A stretch of DNA of 64,000 nt from Pseudomonas sp. BMS12 (GCF_001592875.1 NZ_LSOF01000005.1:524059-588058), one strand, 5' to 3'. Shown: positions 8,159 to 17,979, numbered from the stretch's first letter. Notes: generated by a model from the letters alone, not told the origin. Translations and numbers: made by a program.

Positions 8159-9949
8159 ATGACCACGAAAACCGTTCGCATCGGCTGCGCCTCCGCCTTC
8201 TGGGGCGACACCTCCACCGCCGCCGCCCAGTTGGTGCGCGGTGCCGAGCTGGACTACCTAGTGTTCGACTACCTGGCCGAGATCACCATGTCGATCATGG
8301 CCGGCGCAAAGATGAAAAAGCCCGACGAAGGCTATGCCAGCGACTTCGTTGAAGTGCTGGCGCCGCTGCTCGGCGAGATCGCTCAGAAGAAGATTCGCGT
8401 CATCAGCAACGCCGGCGGGGTCAATCCGGCCTCCTGCGCCACAGCCCTGGCGGCCGCTTGCGAGAAGGCCGGAGTGAACCTGAAGATCGCCGTACTGCAT
8501 GGCGACAACCTGCAACCCAAGCTGGGCGAGCTGGCCAAGGCCGGCACCGTGGAAATGTTCAGCGGCATCCCGCTGCCGCGCATGTGCGTGTCGGTCAATG
8601 CCTACCTGGGCGCGCCGGGCATAGTCGCGGCGCTGGAAGCCGGCGCCGACATCGTCATCACCGGCCGCGTGGTCGACAGCGCGGTGGTCAGTGCCGCACT
8701 GGTGCATGAACACGGCTGGGCCTGGAACGATTACGACAAGCTGGCCCAGGCCGCGCTGGCCGGCCACATCATCGAATGCGGCGCGCAGTGCACCGGCGGC
8801 AACTTCACCGACTGGCGCGACGTGCCGGATTACGAGCACATCGGCTTCCCGGTCATCGAGGTGCAGGCCGACGCCAGTTTCGTGGTCACCAAGCCCGAGA
8901 ACACCGGCGGCCTGGTCAGCGTGCTGTCGGTGGGCGAGCAGATGCTCTACGAGATCGGCGATCCGCGCGCCTATCTGCTGCCGGACGTGGTCTGTGATTT
9001 CACCCGAGTCGAGCTCCGGCAAGCCGGCAACAACCGCGTCGAGCTCAAGGGCGCGCGCGGACTGCCACCGACCACTCAATACAAGGTCAGCGCCACCTAC
9101 CCCGACGGCTTCCGCTGCACAGCCAGCTGCCTGATCGCCGGCATCGACGCCGTGGCCAAGGCCGAGCGGGTCAGCCAGGCGATCATCGCCAAGACCGAGG
9201 AAATCTTCGCCGAGCGCGGCTGGGGCCCCTACCGCGAGGTGAATATCGAACTGCTGGGCGCCGAGGCGACCTACGGCCCGCATGGTCAACGCCAGGACAC
9301 CCGCGAGGTGGTGATCAAGCTCGGCGTGCGCCATGCGAAGAAGGAGGCGCTGATCCTGTTCTCTCGTGAGATTGCCCAGGCCGCGACCGGCATGGCGCCG
9401 GGTCTGACCGGCATCGTCGGCGGTCGCCCCACCGTGTACCCGGTGATTCGCCTGTTCAGCTTCCTGGTGGACAAGAGCGCCTGCAGCCTGGAAGTGGAGC
9501 TCGATGGTGAGCGCAGCCCGCTCGCCCTGCCCCAGCTCGATGCCTTCAGCTCGGCACAGATCGCCGCCGAAATGGCCGTGCCGGTCGCCAGCGGCCAGGC
9601 CGACGCCAGCGTGCCGCTGGTCAAGCTGGCCGTGGCCCGCTCCGGCGACAAGGGCAACCACAGCAATATCGGCGTGATGGCCAGAAAGCCCGAATATCTG
9701 GCCTGGATCGCCGCTGCGCTTTCCGAAGGCGCCGTGGCCGAATGGATGCAGCATGTGCTCGATGGCCAGACCGGCAAGGTCAGCCGCTGGGTCCTGCCGG
9801 GCAGCCACAGCCTCAACTTCCTGCTGGAGAACGCCCTGGGCGGCGGCGGCGTGGCCAGCCTGCGCATCGACCCGCAGGGCAAGGCCTTCGCCCAGCAGTT
9901 GCTGGAGTTCCCTATTCCGGTGCCGCGCGCACTGGCTGACAGCCTGTAA
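8159..9949 (+). CDS. atuA: Acyclic terpene utilisation protein AtuA (DUF1446)
   Basis: A 596-aa cytosolic protein. The N-terminal about 450 residues form the DUF1446/AtuA domain, starting [21 protein letters not shown], with ITGRVVDSA and GGNFTDW. A C-terminal AtuA-like module (about 485-596) holds [22 protein letters not shown]. It is needed for citronellol/geraniol growth in P. aeruginosa, though its reaction is not settled. The ATG at 8159 is 45 bp downstream of operator site 2. The open frame upstream of it runs through the operators and is not coding. It is the first gene of the atu operon. Confidence 0.9.
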   Translation: MTTKTVRIGCASAFWGDTSTAAAQLVRGAELDYLVFDYLAEITMSIMAGAKMKKPDEGYASDFVEVLAPLLGEIAQKKIRVISNAGGVNPASCATALAAACEKAGVNLKIAVLHGDNLQPKLGELAKAGTVEMFSGIPLPRMCVSVNAYLGAPGIVAALEAGADIVITGRVVDSAVVSAALVHEHGWAWNDYDKLAQAALAGHIIECGAQCTGGNFTDWRDVPDYEHIGFPVIEVQADASFVVTKPENTGGLVSVLSVGEQMLYEIGDPRAYLLPDVVCDFTRVELRQAGNNRVELKGARGLPPTTQYKVSATYPDGFRCTASCLIAGIDAVAKAERVSQAIIAKTEEIFAERGWGPYREVNIELLGAEATYGPHGQRQDTREVVIKLGVRHAKKEALILFSREIAQAATGMAPGLTGIVGGRPTVYPVIRLFSFLVDKSACSLEVELDGERSPLALPQLDAFSSAQIAAEMAVPVASGQADASVPLVKLAVARSGDKGNHSNIGVMARKPEYLAWIAAALSEGAVAEWMQHVLDGQTGKVSRWVLPGSHSLNFLLENALGGGGVASLRIDPQGKAFAQQLLEFPIPVPRALADSL

Positions 9950-9963
9950 CAAGGACAATAACA

Positions 9964-10827
9964 ATGGCATACGACTCAGTCTTCAAACCCGGCCTGTTCG
10001 CCGGCCAGACCATCCTGGTCACCGGTGGTGGCAGCGGCATCGGTCGCTGCGTGGCCCATGAGCTGGCCCACCTCGGCGCCCATGTGGTGCTGGTCGGGCG
10101 CAAGCTGGAGAAGCTCGAAACCACCTGTGACGAGATCCGCGAGGACGGCGGCAGTGCCAGCTTTGCCGTGTGCGATATCCGTGAAGAAGACGCGGTCAAG
10201 GCCATGGTCGCCGGCGTGCTGGCCGAGCGTGGGCATATCCACCACCTGGTCAACAATGCCGGCGGCCAGTTTCCCGCGCCGCTGATCGGCATCAACCAGA
10301 AAGGCTTCGAGACCGTGGTGCGCACCAATCTGGTCGGCGGCTTCCTGGTGGCCAAGGAAGTCTTCCTGCAGAGCATGAGCAAGACCGGCGGCAGCATCGT
10401 CAACATGCTCGCCGACATGTGGGGCGGCATGCCCGGCATGGGCCACTCCGGCGCCGCCCGCGCCGGCATGGAGAACTTCACCAAGACCGCCGCCTACGAA
10501 TGGGGCCACGCCGGCGTGCGGGTCAACGCCGTGGCGCCGGGCTGGATCGCCTCCAGCGGCATGGACACCTACCCCGAGTCGATGAAGACCATGATCCGCA
10601 ACCTCAAGGACCACGTGCCGCTGCAGCGCATCGGCAGCGAGTCGGAGGTGGCCGCCGCCATCGTCTTCCTGCTCAGCCCCGGTGCCAACTTCATCAGCGG
10701 CAACACCATCCGCATCGACGGCGCCGCCAGCCAGGGCACCCGCGCCTGGACGCTGGGCAAGGCGAAAACCAGCGAGACCTACAACGGCTTCCACCGGGCC
10801 TACCTGCCCGACGTGTTCAAGGAGTAA
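9964..10827 (+). CDS. atuB: SDR family oxidoreductase AtuB
   Basis: A 287-aa short-chain dehydrogenase. The NADP-binding TGGGSGIG is at residues 19-26 and NNAG in the middle. Where classical SDRs carry YxxxK, this protein has HSGAARAG followed by NFTKTAAYEW. That pattern is shared with the 2,4-dienoyl-CoA reductase / trans-2-enoyl-CoA reductase branch. In the atu pathway it is assigned to early oxidation of citronellol/citronellal, but the motif suits a CoA-ester reductase better. AAGGA lies 9 nt before the ATG, 14 bp after atuA. Confidence 0.85.
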   Translation: MAYDSVFKPGLFAGQTILVTGGGSGIGRCVAHELAHLGAHVVLVGRKLEKLETTCDEIREDGGSASFAVCDIREEDAVKAMVAGVLAERGHIHHLVNNAGGQFPAPLIGINQKGFETVVRTNLVGGFLVAKEVFLQSMSKTGGSIVNMLADMWGGMPGMGHSGAARAGMENFTKTAAYEWGHAGVRVNAVAPGWIASSGMDTYPESMKTMIRNLKDHVPLQRIGSESEVAAAIVFLLSPGANFISGNTIRIDGAASQGTRAWTLGKAKTSETYNGFHRAYLPDVFKE

Positions 10828-10831
10828 GGCG

Positions 10832-12448
10832 ATGCCCGTCATCCAGAGCGACATCGATGTCCATGGCGAGGCCTTTGCGCAGAACCGCGAGGCGATGCTC
10901 GCCGCCCTCGCCAGCTTCCGCGAGGTGGAACAGAAGGTGCTCGACAAGGCGGCCGAGGCCAAAGCCAAGTTCGACAAGCGCGGCCAGCTGCTGCCGCGCG
11001 AGCGCCTCAACCTATTGCTCGATCCCGGCGCGCCGTTCCTCGAACTGTGCTCCCTGGCCGGCTACAAGCTGCACGACGACAAGGACGGCACCCAGGCCGG
11101 TGGCGGCATCATCGCCGGCATCGGTTACGTGGCCGGCGTGCGCTGCCTGGTCAGCGCCAGCAACAGCGCGATCAAGGGCGGCACCATCTCCCCCACCGGC
11201 CTGCGCAAATCGCTGCGCCTGCAGCAGATCGCCAGCGAGAACAAGCTGCCGATCATCACCCTGGCCGAGAGCGGCGGCGCCAACCTGACCTATGCGGCGG
11301 ACATCTTCGTCGAAGGGGCACGCGCCTTCGCCAACCAGGCGCGCCTATCCGCCGCCGGCATCCCGCAGGTCACCGTGGTGCATGGTTCCTCCACCGCCGG
11401 CGGCGCCTATCAGCCGGGCCTGTCCGACTACGTGGTGGTGGTGCGCGGCAAGGCCAAGATGTTCCTCGCCGGCCCGCCGCTGCTCAAGGCGGCTACCGGT
11501 GAGATCGCCACCGACGAGGAGCTGGGCGGCGCCGAGATGCACGCCCAGGTCGCCGGCACCGCCGAGTACCTGGCCGAGAACGACGCCGATGGCGTGCGCC
11601 TGGCCCGCGAGATCGTCGCCATGCTGCCGTGGAATGCCCAGCTGCCGGTACGCCCAGTGAAAAGCTACCGCGAGCCGCTGTACCCGCCCCACGAGCTGCT
11701 CGGCGTTGTCCCGGCCGACGCCAAGAAGCCCTACGACGTGCGCGAGATCATCGCCCGCATCGCCGACGGCTCGGAGTTCCTCGACTTCAAGAACGAGTTC
11801 GACAGCCAGACCGTCTGCGGCCACCTGCAGATCGAGGGCCAGCCCTGCGGCCTGATCGGCAACAACGGGCCGATCACCCCACGCGGCGCGGCCAAAGCCG
11901 CCCAGTTCATCCAGCTGTGCGAGCAGAGCAACACGCCAATCCTGTTCTTCCACAACACCACCGGTTTCATGGTCGGCACCGAGTCCGAACAGCTCGGCGT
12001 GATCAAGCACGGCTCGAAGATGATCCAGGCGGTGGCCAACGCCACGGTGCCCAAGCTGACGATTGTCGTCGGCGGTTCCTACGGCGCCGGCAACTACGCC
12101 ATGTGCGGTAGAGGTCTAGATCCGCGCTTTATCTTCGCCTGGCCCAACAGCCGCACCGCGGTAATGGGCGGCGCCCAGGCCGGCAAGGTGCTGCGTATCG
12201 TCACCGAGGAGAAGCACCGCAAGGAAGGCAAAGAAGCCGACCCGAAGATGCTCGACATGCTGGAGATGGCCACCGCGCAGAAGCTCGACAGCCAGTCCAC
12301 CGCGCTGTACGGCACCGCCAGCCTGTGGGACGACGGCCTGATCGACCCGCGCGACACGCGCAAGCTGCTCGGCTTCCTGCTGGACATCTGTGCAGAAGCC
12401 GCTGTGCGCCCTCTCAAATCCAACTCGTTCGGCGTCGCCCGCCTGTAA
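10832..12448 (+). CDS. atuC: Geranyl-CoA carboxylase carboxyltransferase (beta) subunit
   Basis: A 538-aa carboxyltransferase of the MCC/GCC type. It has the two crotonase-like halves: ERLNLLLDPGAPFLELCSLAG near the N-terminus, GGGIIAGIGYVAGVRCLV, and VGGSYGAGNYAMCGR in the C-terminal half. With AtuF it carboxylates cis-geranyl-CoA to isohexenylglutaconyl-CoA. The start uses GGAG that overlaps the end of atuB. MccB is a close relative, but co-location with atuA/D/E/F identifies this as the geranyl enzyme. Confidence 0.92.
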   Translation: MPVIQSDIDVHGEAFAQNREAMLAALASFREVEQKVLDKAAEAKAKFDKRGQLLPRERLNLLLDPGAPFLELCSLAGYKLHDDKDGTQAGGGIIAGIGYVAGVRCLVSASNSAIKGGTISPTGLRKSLRLQQIASENKLPIITLAESGGANLTYAADIFVEGARAFANQARLSAAGIPQVTVVHGSSTAGGAYQPGLSDYVVVVRGKAKMFLAGPPLLKAATGEIATDEELGGAEMHAQVAGTAEYLAENDADGVRLAREIVAMLPWNAQLPVRPVKSYREPLYPPHELLGVVPADAKKPYDVREIIARIADGSEFLDFKNEFDSQTVCGHLQIEGQPCGLIGNNGPITPRGAAKAAQFIQLCEQSNTPILFFHNTTGFMVGTESEQLGVIKHGSKMIQAVANATVPKLTIVVGGSYGAGNYAMCGRGLDPRFIFAWPNSRTAVMGGAQAGKVLRIVTEEKHRKEGKEADPKMLDMLEMATAQKLDSQSTALYGTASLWDDGLIDPRDTRKLLGFLLDICAEAAVRPLKSNSFGVARL

Positions 12449-12468
12449 CCCTTCGGAGAACAAGAAAA

Positions 12469-13629
12469 ATGATCTTCACCCAGGAACACGAAGAACTCCG
12501 CCGCACCGTCCGCAACTTCGTCGAGCACGAAATCAACCCGCACGTCGACGAGTGGGAAAAGGCCGGCAAATTCCCCATGCACGAGATCTTCAAGAAGGCC
12601 GGCGACCTCGGCCTGCTGGGCATTTCCAAGCCGGAGAAATTCGGCGGCATGGGCCTGGACTACAGCTACTCGGTGGTCGCCGCCGAAGAATTCGGCACCA
12701 TCCACTGCGGCGGCATCCCCATGGCCATCGGCGTGCAGACCGACATGTGCACCCCGGCCCTGGCCCGCTTCGGCTCCGATGAACTGCGCGAAGAGTTCCT
12801 GCGTCCAGCCATCGCCGGCGAGATGGTCGGCTGCATCGGCGTCTCCGAGGTCGGCGCAGGCTCCGACGTGGCCGGGCTGAAGACCAGCGCGCGCAAGGAT
12901 GGCGACGACTACGTGATCAACGGCAGCAAGATGTGGATCACCAACTCCCCGTCCGCCGACTTCATCTGCCTGCTGGCCAACACCAGCGACGACAAACCGC
13001 ACGTCAACAAGTCGCTGATCGTGGTGCCGATGAACACCCCGGGCATCACCCTCAGCCCGCACCTGGACAAGCTCGGCATGCGCAGCTCGGAGACCGCCCA
13101 GGTGTTCTTCGACAACGTGCGCGTACCACAGCGCAACCGCATCGGCGCCGAAGGCACCGGCTTCATGATGCAGATGCTGCAATTCCAGGAGGAGCGCATG
13201 TTCGGCGCCGCCAACATGATCAAGGGCCTGGAGTACTGCGTGGACTCCACCATCGAGTACTGCAAGCAGCGCCACACCTTCGGCACTCCTTTGATCGACA
13301 ACCAGGTCATCCACTTCCGCATGGCCGAGCTGCAGAGCGAGATCGAGGCCCTGCGTGCGCTGGTCTACCACGCCACCGAGCTGTACGTCGCCGGCAAGGA
13401 CGTCACCAAGCTGGCCTCCATGGCCAAGCTCAAGGCCGGCCGCCTGGGCCGCGAAGTGACCGACAGCTGCCTGCAGTACTGGGGCGGCATGGGTTTCATG
13501 TGGGACAACCCGGTTTCCCGTGCGTATCGCGATGTGCGCCTGGTCAGCATCGGCGGCGGTGCCGACGAGATCATGCTCGGCATCATCTGCAAATTGATGG
13601 GCATCCTGCCCGGCAAAAAGAAGGGCTGA
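12469..13629 (+). CDS. atuD: Citronellyl-CoA dehydrogenase
   Basis: A 386-aa acyl-CoA dehydrogenase. It has the FAD/substrate segments CIGVSEVGAGSDVAGLKT (about 121-138) and MWITNSPSADF, and the C-terminal QYWGGMGFMWDNPVSRAYRD. AtuD oxidises citronellyl-CoA to geranyl-CoA, with electrons leaving through ETF. The etfBA and ETF-QO genes are also in this window (36.8-40.5 kb). The true start is the ATG at 12469 (CGGAG upstream), 20 bp after atuC. Confidence 0.9.
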   Translation: MIFTQEHEELRRTVRNFVEHEINPHVDEWEKAGKFPMHEIFKKAGDLGLLGISKPEKFGGMGLDYSYSVVAAEEFGTIHCGGIPMAIGVQTDMCTPALARFGSDELREEFLRPAIAGEMVGCIGVSEVGAGSDVAGLKTSARKDGDDYVINGSKMWITNSPSADFICLLANTSDDKPHVNKSLIVVPMNTPGITLSPHLDKLGMRSSETAQVFFDNVRVPQRNRIGAEGTGFMMQMLQFQEERMFGAANMIKGLEYCVDSTIEYCKQRHTFGTPLIDNQVIHFRMAELQSEIEALRALVYHATELYVAGKDVTKLASMAKLKAGRLGREVTDSCLQYWGGMGFMWDNPVSRAYRDVRLVSIGGGADEIMLGIICKLMGILPGKKKG

Positions 13630-13639
13630 GGACGTGACC

Positions 13640-14437
13640 ATGGCCGAACTGCCGAACACCGAAACCCTGCTGCTGGAACTGGTCGAGGGCGTGCTCTACG
13701 TCACCCTAAACCGCCCGGACAGCCGCAATGCCATGAGCCTGGCCATGGTCGAAGAACTGCGCGCCGTGCTGCGCGCGGTACGCGGTGACCAGAGCGTGCG
13801 CGCCCTGGTGCTGCGCGGCGCCGACGGCCACTTCTGCGCTGGCGGCGACATCAAGGACATGGCCGGTGCACGCGCCAAAGGTGGCGACGCCTACCGCGAA
13901 CTGAACCGTGCCTTCGGCAGCCTGCTGGAGGAGGCCCAGTGCGCGCCGCAAGTGCTGGTCGCCGTGCTGGAGGGCGCGGTGCTCGGCGGTGGTTTCGGCC
14001 TGGCCTGTGTCTCCGACATTGCCATCGCCCACCAGAGCGCCAAGTTCGGTCTGCCGGAAACCAGCCTGGGCATTCTGCCGGCGCAGATCGCGCCGTTCGT
14101 GGTCAAGCGCATCGGCCTGACCCAGACCCGTCGCCTGGCCCTGACTGCCGCACGTTTCGACGGTGCCGAAGCCTTGCGCCTGGGCCTGGTGCACTTCAGC
14201 GAAGCCGACGACCAGGCCGTGGTCGATCGCCTCGCCACATGCCTGCAGCAGATTCGCCAGTGCGCCCCCGGCGCCAATGCAGCGACCAAGGCCCTGCTGC
14301 TGGCCACCGAGACGGAACACCTCGGCAATCTGCTCGACCACGCCGCCGGCCAGTTCGCCGAGGCCGTGCTGGGTAGCGAAGGCGCGGAAGGCACTCTGGC
14401 CTTCGTGCAGAAGCGCAAGCCCGCCTGGGCTCAATAA
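13640..14437 (+). CDS. atuE: Isohexenylglutaconyl-CoA hydratase
   Basis: A 265-aa crotonase-family hydratase. The oxyanion-hole segments are HFCAGGDIKDM near residue 70 and VLGGGFGLACVSDIAIA near residue 120, then FGLPETSLGILPA. It hydrates isohexenylglutaconyl-CoA, the step after geranyl-CoA carboxylase. An in-frame GTG lies at 13634, but AGGA is only 2 nt from it and an ideal 8 nt from the ATG at 13640, which I prefer. Confidence 0.88.
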   Translation: MAELPNTETLLLELVEGVLYVTLNRPDSRNAMSLAMVEELRAVLRAVRGDQSVRALVLRGADGHFCAGGDIKDMAGARAKGGDAYRELNRAFGSLLEEAQCAPQVLVAVLEGAVLGGGFGLACVSDIAIAHQSAKFGLPETSLGILPAQIAPFVVKRIGLTQTRRLALTAARFDGAEALRLGLVHFSEADDQAVVDRLATCLQQIRQCAPGANAATKALLLATETEHLGNLLDHAAGQFAEAVLGSEGAEGTLAFVQKRKPAWAQ

Positions 14438-14456
14438 CAACAGCAGGAGCACGACG

Positions 14457-16445
14457 ATGCCCGCCTTCAACAAGATTCTGATCGCCAACCGAGGCGAGAT
14501 CGCCTGCCGGGTGATGCGCACCGCCCAGGACCTCGGCTACCGCACGGTGGCGGTGTTTTCCGAGGCCGACGTCGGCGCCCGCCATGTGCAACTGGCCGAC
14601 GAAGCCGTGTGCATCGGCCCGGCCCAGGTCAACCAGTCGTACCTGGTGATCGACAACATCATCAAGGCGGCGCAGAAGACTGGCGCCGACGCGATCCATC
14701 CCGGCTACGGCTTCCTCTCCGAGAACGCCGACTTCGCCCGCGCCTGCGAGGCGGCCGGTATCGTCTTCATCGGCCCGACCGTGGAAGCCATCCACCTGAT
14801 GGGCAGCAAGCGCCTGTCGAAGATCGCCATGCTCGAAGCCGGCGTGCCTTGCATTCCCGGCTACGAAGGCGCCGCCCAGGACGACGAAACCCTGGCCCGC
14901 GAGGCCCAGCGCATCGGCTACCCGCTGATGATCAAGGCCAGCGCCGGCGGCGGTGGTCGCGGCATGCGGCAGGTAGCAGAGGCCGGCGAACTGGCCGCGC
15001 AGATCCGCACCGCCCGCTCTGAAGCGCAAAACGCCTTCGGCTCCGGCGAGCTAATTCTCGAGCGCGCGGTGATCCAGCCGCGCCATGTGGAAATTCAGGT
15101 ATTCGGCGACCAGCACGGCAACATCGTCTACCTGGGCGAGCGCGACTGCTCGGTACAGCGCCGCCACCAGAAAGTGGTCGAGGAAGCGCCCTGCCCGGTG
15201 ATGACGCCCGAGCTGCGTAAAGCCATGGGCGAGGCGGCGGTGAAGGCGGCGGCCTCGGTCAACTATGTCGGCGCCGGCACCGTGGAATTCCTTCTCGACC
15301 AGAGCGGCGAATTCTTCTTCCTGGAAATGAATACCCGCCTGCAGGTCGAGCACCCGGTCACCGAACTGATCACCGGCCAGGACCTGGTCGCCTGGCAGAT
15401 CCGCGTGGCAGAGGGCCAACCGCTGCCGCTGAAACAGGAAGAGATCTGCCTGACCGGCCATGCCATGGAAGTGCGCCTGTACGCCGAGGACTCGGCGCAC
15501 AACTTCCTGCCGCAGACCGGCCAGGTGCTGCGCTGGGAGCCGGCCCTGCGCGACGGCATCCGCATCGACCACGGCCTGGTCGAAGGCCAGCCGGTCACGC
15601 CGTTCTACGACCCGATGTTGGCCAAGGTCATCGCCTACGGCGCCACCCGTGACGAAGCCCGGCGCAAGCTGGCGCGCGCGGTCGAGGACTGCGTGCTGCT
15701 GGGCGTCAACGGCAACCAGCGCTTCCTCGCCAACCTGCTCAAGCACCCAGAATTCGCCGCAGGCAACGCGACGACCGCGTTTATCGGCGAACACTTCGCC
15801 AACGACCCCAGCCTGTCGCCGCAACTACCTAGCGCAGGCGAACTGGCCAGCGCCGCCGCCCTGCTCTATCAGGCCTCGGCCAACAGTCGCGCGCACCAGA
15901 GCGGCCTGGCCGGTTGGCGCAACGCCGGCGGCGCACCCTGGCGCTTCGTCCTCAAGCAGGGTGAGCAGCGCTATGCGGTCGAGCTGGAAGTGCTGGAGTC
16001 CGGTGCACAGCCGCTGCTGCGTGCCCAGGTCGGCGCAACCCAGGTCGAACTGCGCCTGCTGGCCTGCGACGGCCGCTGGGCCAACCTGGAACTGGACGGC
16101 ATTCGCCAGCGCCACGCGTATCACCAGGACGGCGAACAGCTCTGGTTGTATGGCCACAGCGGCAACCTGGAATTCAGCGACGTCACCCACGAACCGGTCG
16201 GCGGGCAGAACGCCGCCAGCTCCGGCACGGTCAAGGCACCGATGGATGGGGCGATAGTCGAGGTGCTGGTCGGCGAAGGCGAGCAGGTCAGCAAGGGCCA
16301 GCTGCTGGTGGTGCTGGAAGCGATGAAGATGGAGCACCCGCTCAAGGCCGGCATCGACGGCGTGATCCGCCGCGTGCAGATCAGCCAGGGCGATCAGGTG
16401 AAGAATCGCCAGGTGCTGGTGGAGGTCGAGGCCACAGAGGCCTGA
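14457..16445 (+). CDS. atuF: Geranyl-CoA carboxylase biotin-carrying (alpha) subunit
   Basis: A 662-aa protein with a biotin carboxylase domain (about 1-450): ILIANRGEIACRVMRTAQ, KASAGGGGRGMR for ATP grasp, ERDCSVQRRHQKVVEEAP and FFLEMNTRLQVEHPVTE. A linker follows, then a C-terminal biotinyl domain with EAMKMEHPL carrying the biotinyl-lysine about 35 residues from the end. It partners AtuC. GGAG lies 6 nt before the ATG. The operon's close spacing ends here: a 173-bp gap with a REP-like palindrome precedes atuG. Confidence 0.92.
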   Translation: MPAFNKILIANRGEIACRVMRTAQDLGYRTVAVFSEADVGARHVQLADEAVCIGPAQVNQSYLVIDNIIKAAQKTGADAIHPGYGFLSENADFARACEAAGIVFIGPTVEAIHLMGSKRLSKIAMLEAGVPCIPGYEGAAQDDETLAREAQRIGYPLMIKASAGGGGRGMRQVAEAGELAAQIRTARSEAQNAFGSGELILERAVIQPRHVEIQVFGDQHGNIVYLGERDCSVQRRHQKVVEEAPCPVMTPELRKAMGEAAVKAAASVNYVGAGTVEFLLDQSGEFFFLEMNTRLQVEHPVTELITGQDLVAWQIRVAEGQPLPLKQEEICLTGHAMEVRLYAEDSAHNFLPQTGQVLRWEPALRDGIRIDHGLVEGQPVTPFYDPMLAKVIAYGATRDEARRKLARAVEDCVLLGVNGNQRFLANLLKHPEFAAGNATTAFIGEHFANDPSLSPQLPSAGELASAAALLYQASANSRAHQSGLAGWRNAGGAPWRFVLKQGEQRYAVELEVLESGAQPLLRAQVGATQVELRLLACDGRWANLELDGIRQRHAYHQDGEQLWLYGHSGNLEFSDVTHEPVGGQNAASSGTVKAPMDGAIVEVLVGEGEQVSKGQLLVVLEAMKMEHPLKAGIDGVIRRVQISQGDQVKNRQVLVEVEATEA

Positions 16446-16448
16446 CAG

Positions 16449-16581
16449 CCCTCACCCTGCGCGGGCCGCCCCAACCCTCTCCCGGAGGGAGAGGGAGTTA
16501 TCCGTGCGCGACCTGAACACCGTACACAACCAACCTCACCAAACAGCCCCCTCTCCCTCCGGGAGAGGGCCGGGGTGAGGG
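16449..16581. repeat. REP-like nested palindrome between atuF and atuG
   Basis: The outer arms are CCCTCACCC (16449-16457) and GGGTGAGGG (16573-16581). Inside are two copies, in opposite order, of a CCCTCTCCC...GGGAGAGGG palindrome, joined by about 55 bp of unrelated sequence. This is the usual look of Pseudomonas extragenic palindromic repeats. It could attenuate or stabilise the mRNA and so lower atuG expression relative to atuA-F. Confidence 0.75.
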
Positions 16582-16618
16582 AATACCAGGCCCGACCAGA
16601 TCAAGAAGAGGTGCAAGC

Positions 16619-17437
16619 ATGTCCCTGCAAGGCAAGACCCTGTTCATCACCGGCGCCAGCCGTGGCATCGGCCGTGAAATCGCCCTCAAGGCCGCCGCCG
16701 ATGGCGCCAATATCGTCATCGCCGCGAAGAGCGCCGAGTCCCACGCCAAGCTGCCGGGCACCATCCACAGCGTAGCGGCGGAAGTCGAGGCCGCCGGCGG
16801 CAGGGCCCTGGCGCTGCAGCTAGACGTGCGCGACGAAGAGGCGGTAAAGGCCGCCATGGCCCGGGCGGCCGAGCACTTCGGCAGTATCGATGCGCTGATC
16901 AACAACGCCGGCGCGATCAAGCTGGTGGGCGTCGAACACCTGCCGGCCAAGCGCTATGACCTGATGTTCCAGATCAACACCCGCGCGGTGATGGTCTGCA
17001 GCCAGGCCGCCCTGCCCTACCTCAAACAAAGCAAGGGCCATATCCTCAGCCTGTCGCCCCCCATCAACCTCGACCCCAAGTGGTTCGCCAACTACGGCCC
17101 CTACACCACCACCAAGTACGGCATGAGCATGCTGACCTTAGGCATGCACGAGGAATTCAAGAAGTACGGCATCAGCGTCAACTCGCTGTGGCCCAAGACG
17201 GTGATCGCCACCGCAGCCATCGAGTTCGAGGCCGGCGGCCCGGCGGTGATGAAAGCCGCGCGCCTGCCGGCGATCATGGCCGACGCCGCCTGCGCCATCC
17301 TGTCCAGCAGCGAGCGCACCATCAGCGGCCGCCTGCTGATCGACGAGGAAATCCTCCGCGAGCAGGGCCAGGAAGACTTCGAGCAGTACCGCTACGACCC
17401 GGCCGGCAAGCTGATGACCGACCTGTTCGTCGACTGA
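16619..17437 (+). CDS. atuG: SDR family oxidoreductase AtuG
   Basis: A 272-aa short-chain dehydrogenase of the HSDL2-like type. It has TGASRGIG at residues 10-17, NNAG near 95, LSLSPP as the Ser region, and an intact YTTTK for the catalytic Tyr/Lys. It is the last atu gene of the run. The CoA ligase AtuH, which follows in P. aeruginosa, is not here; a convergent lipoprotein gene comes next. The reaction is unproven, probably alcohol/aldehyde or hydroxyacyl oxidation in the terpene pathway. Confidence 0.85.
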   Translation: MSLQGKTLFITGASRGIGREIALKAAADGANIVIAAKSAESHAKLPGTIHSVAAEVEAAGGRALALQLDVRDEEAVKAAMARAAEHFGSIDALINNAGAIKLVGVEHLPAKRYDLMFQINTRAVMVCSQAALPYLKQSKGHILSLSPPINLDPKWFANYGPYTTTKYGMSMLTLGMHEEFKKYGISVNSLWPKTVIATAAIEFEAGGPAVMKAARLPAIMADAACAILSSSERTISGRLLIDEEILREQGQEDFEQYRYDPAGKLMTDLFVD

Positions 17438-17463
17438 TCCCTGCGACCGGAGGCGGTCGCGCT

Positions 17464-17979
17464 TCAGTTACGGAACTTGAACTGCAGCTCGGCCCCCTCG
17501 ACCGAATCCCAATAGTTGTCGCTCTTCTCACGATCATGGGTGATCAAGCGACCGTTGAGTTCGAAGGGACCGGGCTCCTTGGGCTTCTCGACGAACATCT
17601 CGGGCAACAACGCGGGCTGGGCAATCTCGCCGCTGGCGGGCTCGTCGGGCTGTAGCTGCTCGACCAGCTCTCGCGGCAGTTGCAGATCCAGCTCGGCCGC
17701 AGGCAATGGCTTCTGGCTGGCGACCTTGGCCGCCGGCTTGGCTTGACGCTCTGCCGGCTTGGGCAGGCTGGTGTCTTCCACCGCCTTGCTGCCGAGTGCG
17801 GGCAGTTTCTTGGGCGTCTGAGCTGGCTCGGGCTCGCCAGGCGGCGGGACGGCTTGAGCGGGGGTTGGCGCAGACACAGTCTGCTTCTGTGCAGGAGGCG
17901 CGCTGGGCTCGGGCGGGTTGTCACAGGCCGCCAGCAGGCTCAGCGAGAGCAGAACAATCAGGGAACGAAAACGGGACAT
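17464..17979 (-). CDS. Proline-rich putative lipoprotein
   Basis: A 171-aa protein. The ATG at 17979 starts MSRFRSLIVLLSLSLLAAC, a lipoprotein signal with the lipobox LAAC (Cys19). Pro/Ala/Lys-rich low-complexity sequence follows to about residue 120. The C-terminal segment GPFELNGRLITHDREK...AELQFKFRN is ordered-looking and is probably the functional part. The frame is open 20 codons further upstream without a ribosome-binding site. I do not recognise a named family. It sits downstream of the ECF sigma module on the same strand. Confidence 0.65.
   Translation of the reverse strand: MSRFRSLIVLLSLSLLAACDNPPEPSAPPAQKQTVSAPTPAQAVPPPGEPEPAQTPKKLPALGSKAVEDTSLPKPAERQAKPAAKVASQKPLPAAELDLQLPRELVEQLQPDEPASGEIAQPALLPEMFVEKPKEPGPFELNGRLITHDREKSDNYWDSVEGAELQFKFRN

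Noticed and set aside
8258..9970. A 570-codon open frame antisense to atuA
   Set aside because: AtuA is clearly coding with recognisable motifs. The antisense translation has no motif and is a GC-skew artefact.
7284..17437. Classification of atuC/atuF as methylcrotonyl-CoA carboxylase (liuB/liuD)
   Set aside because: The families are close, but adjacency to atuR, atuA, atuD and atuE in the atu order fits geranyl-CoA carboxylase.
17438..17466. Small inverted repeat GCGACC/GGTCGC between atuG and the lipoprotein gene as terminator
   Set aside because: A 6-bp stem without a T-run; too weak to call.
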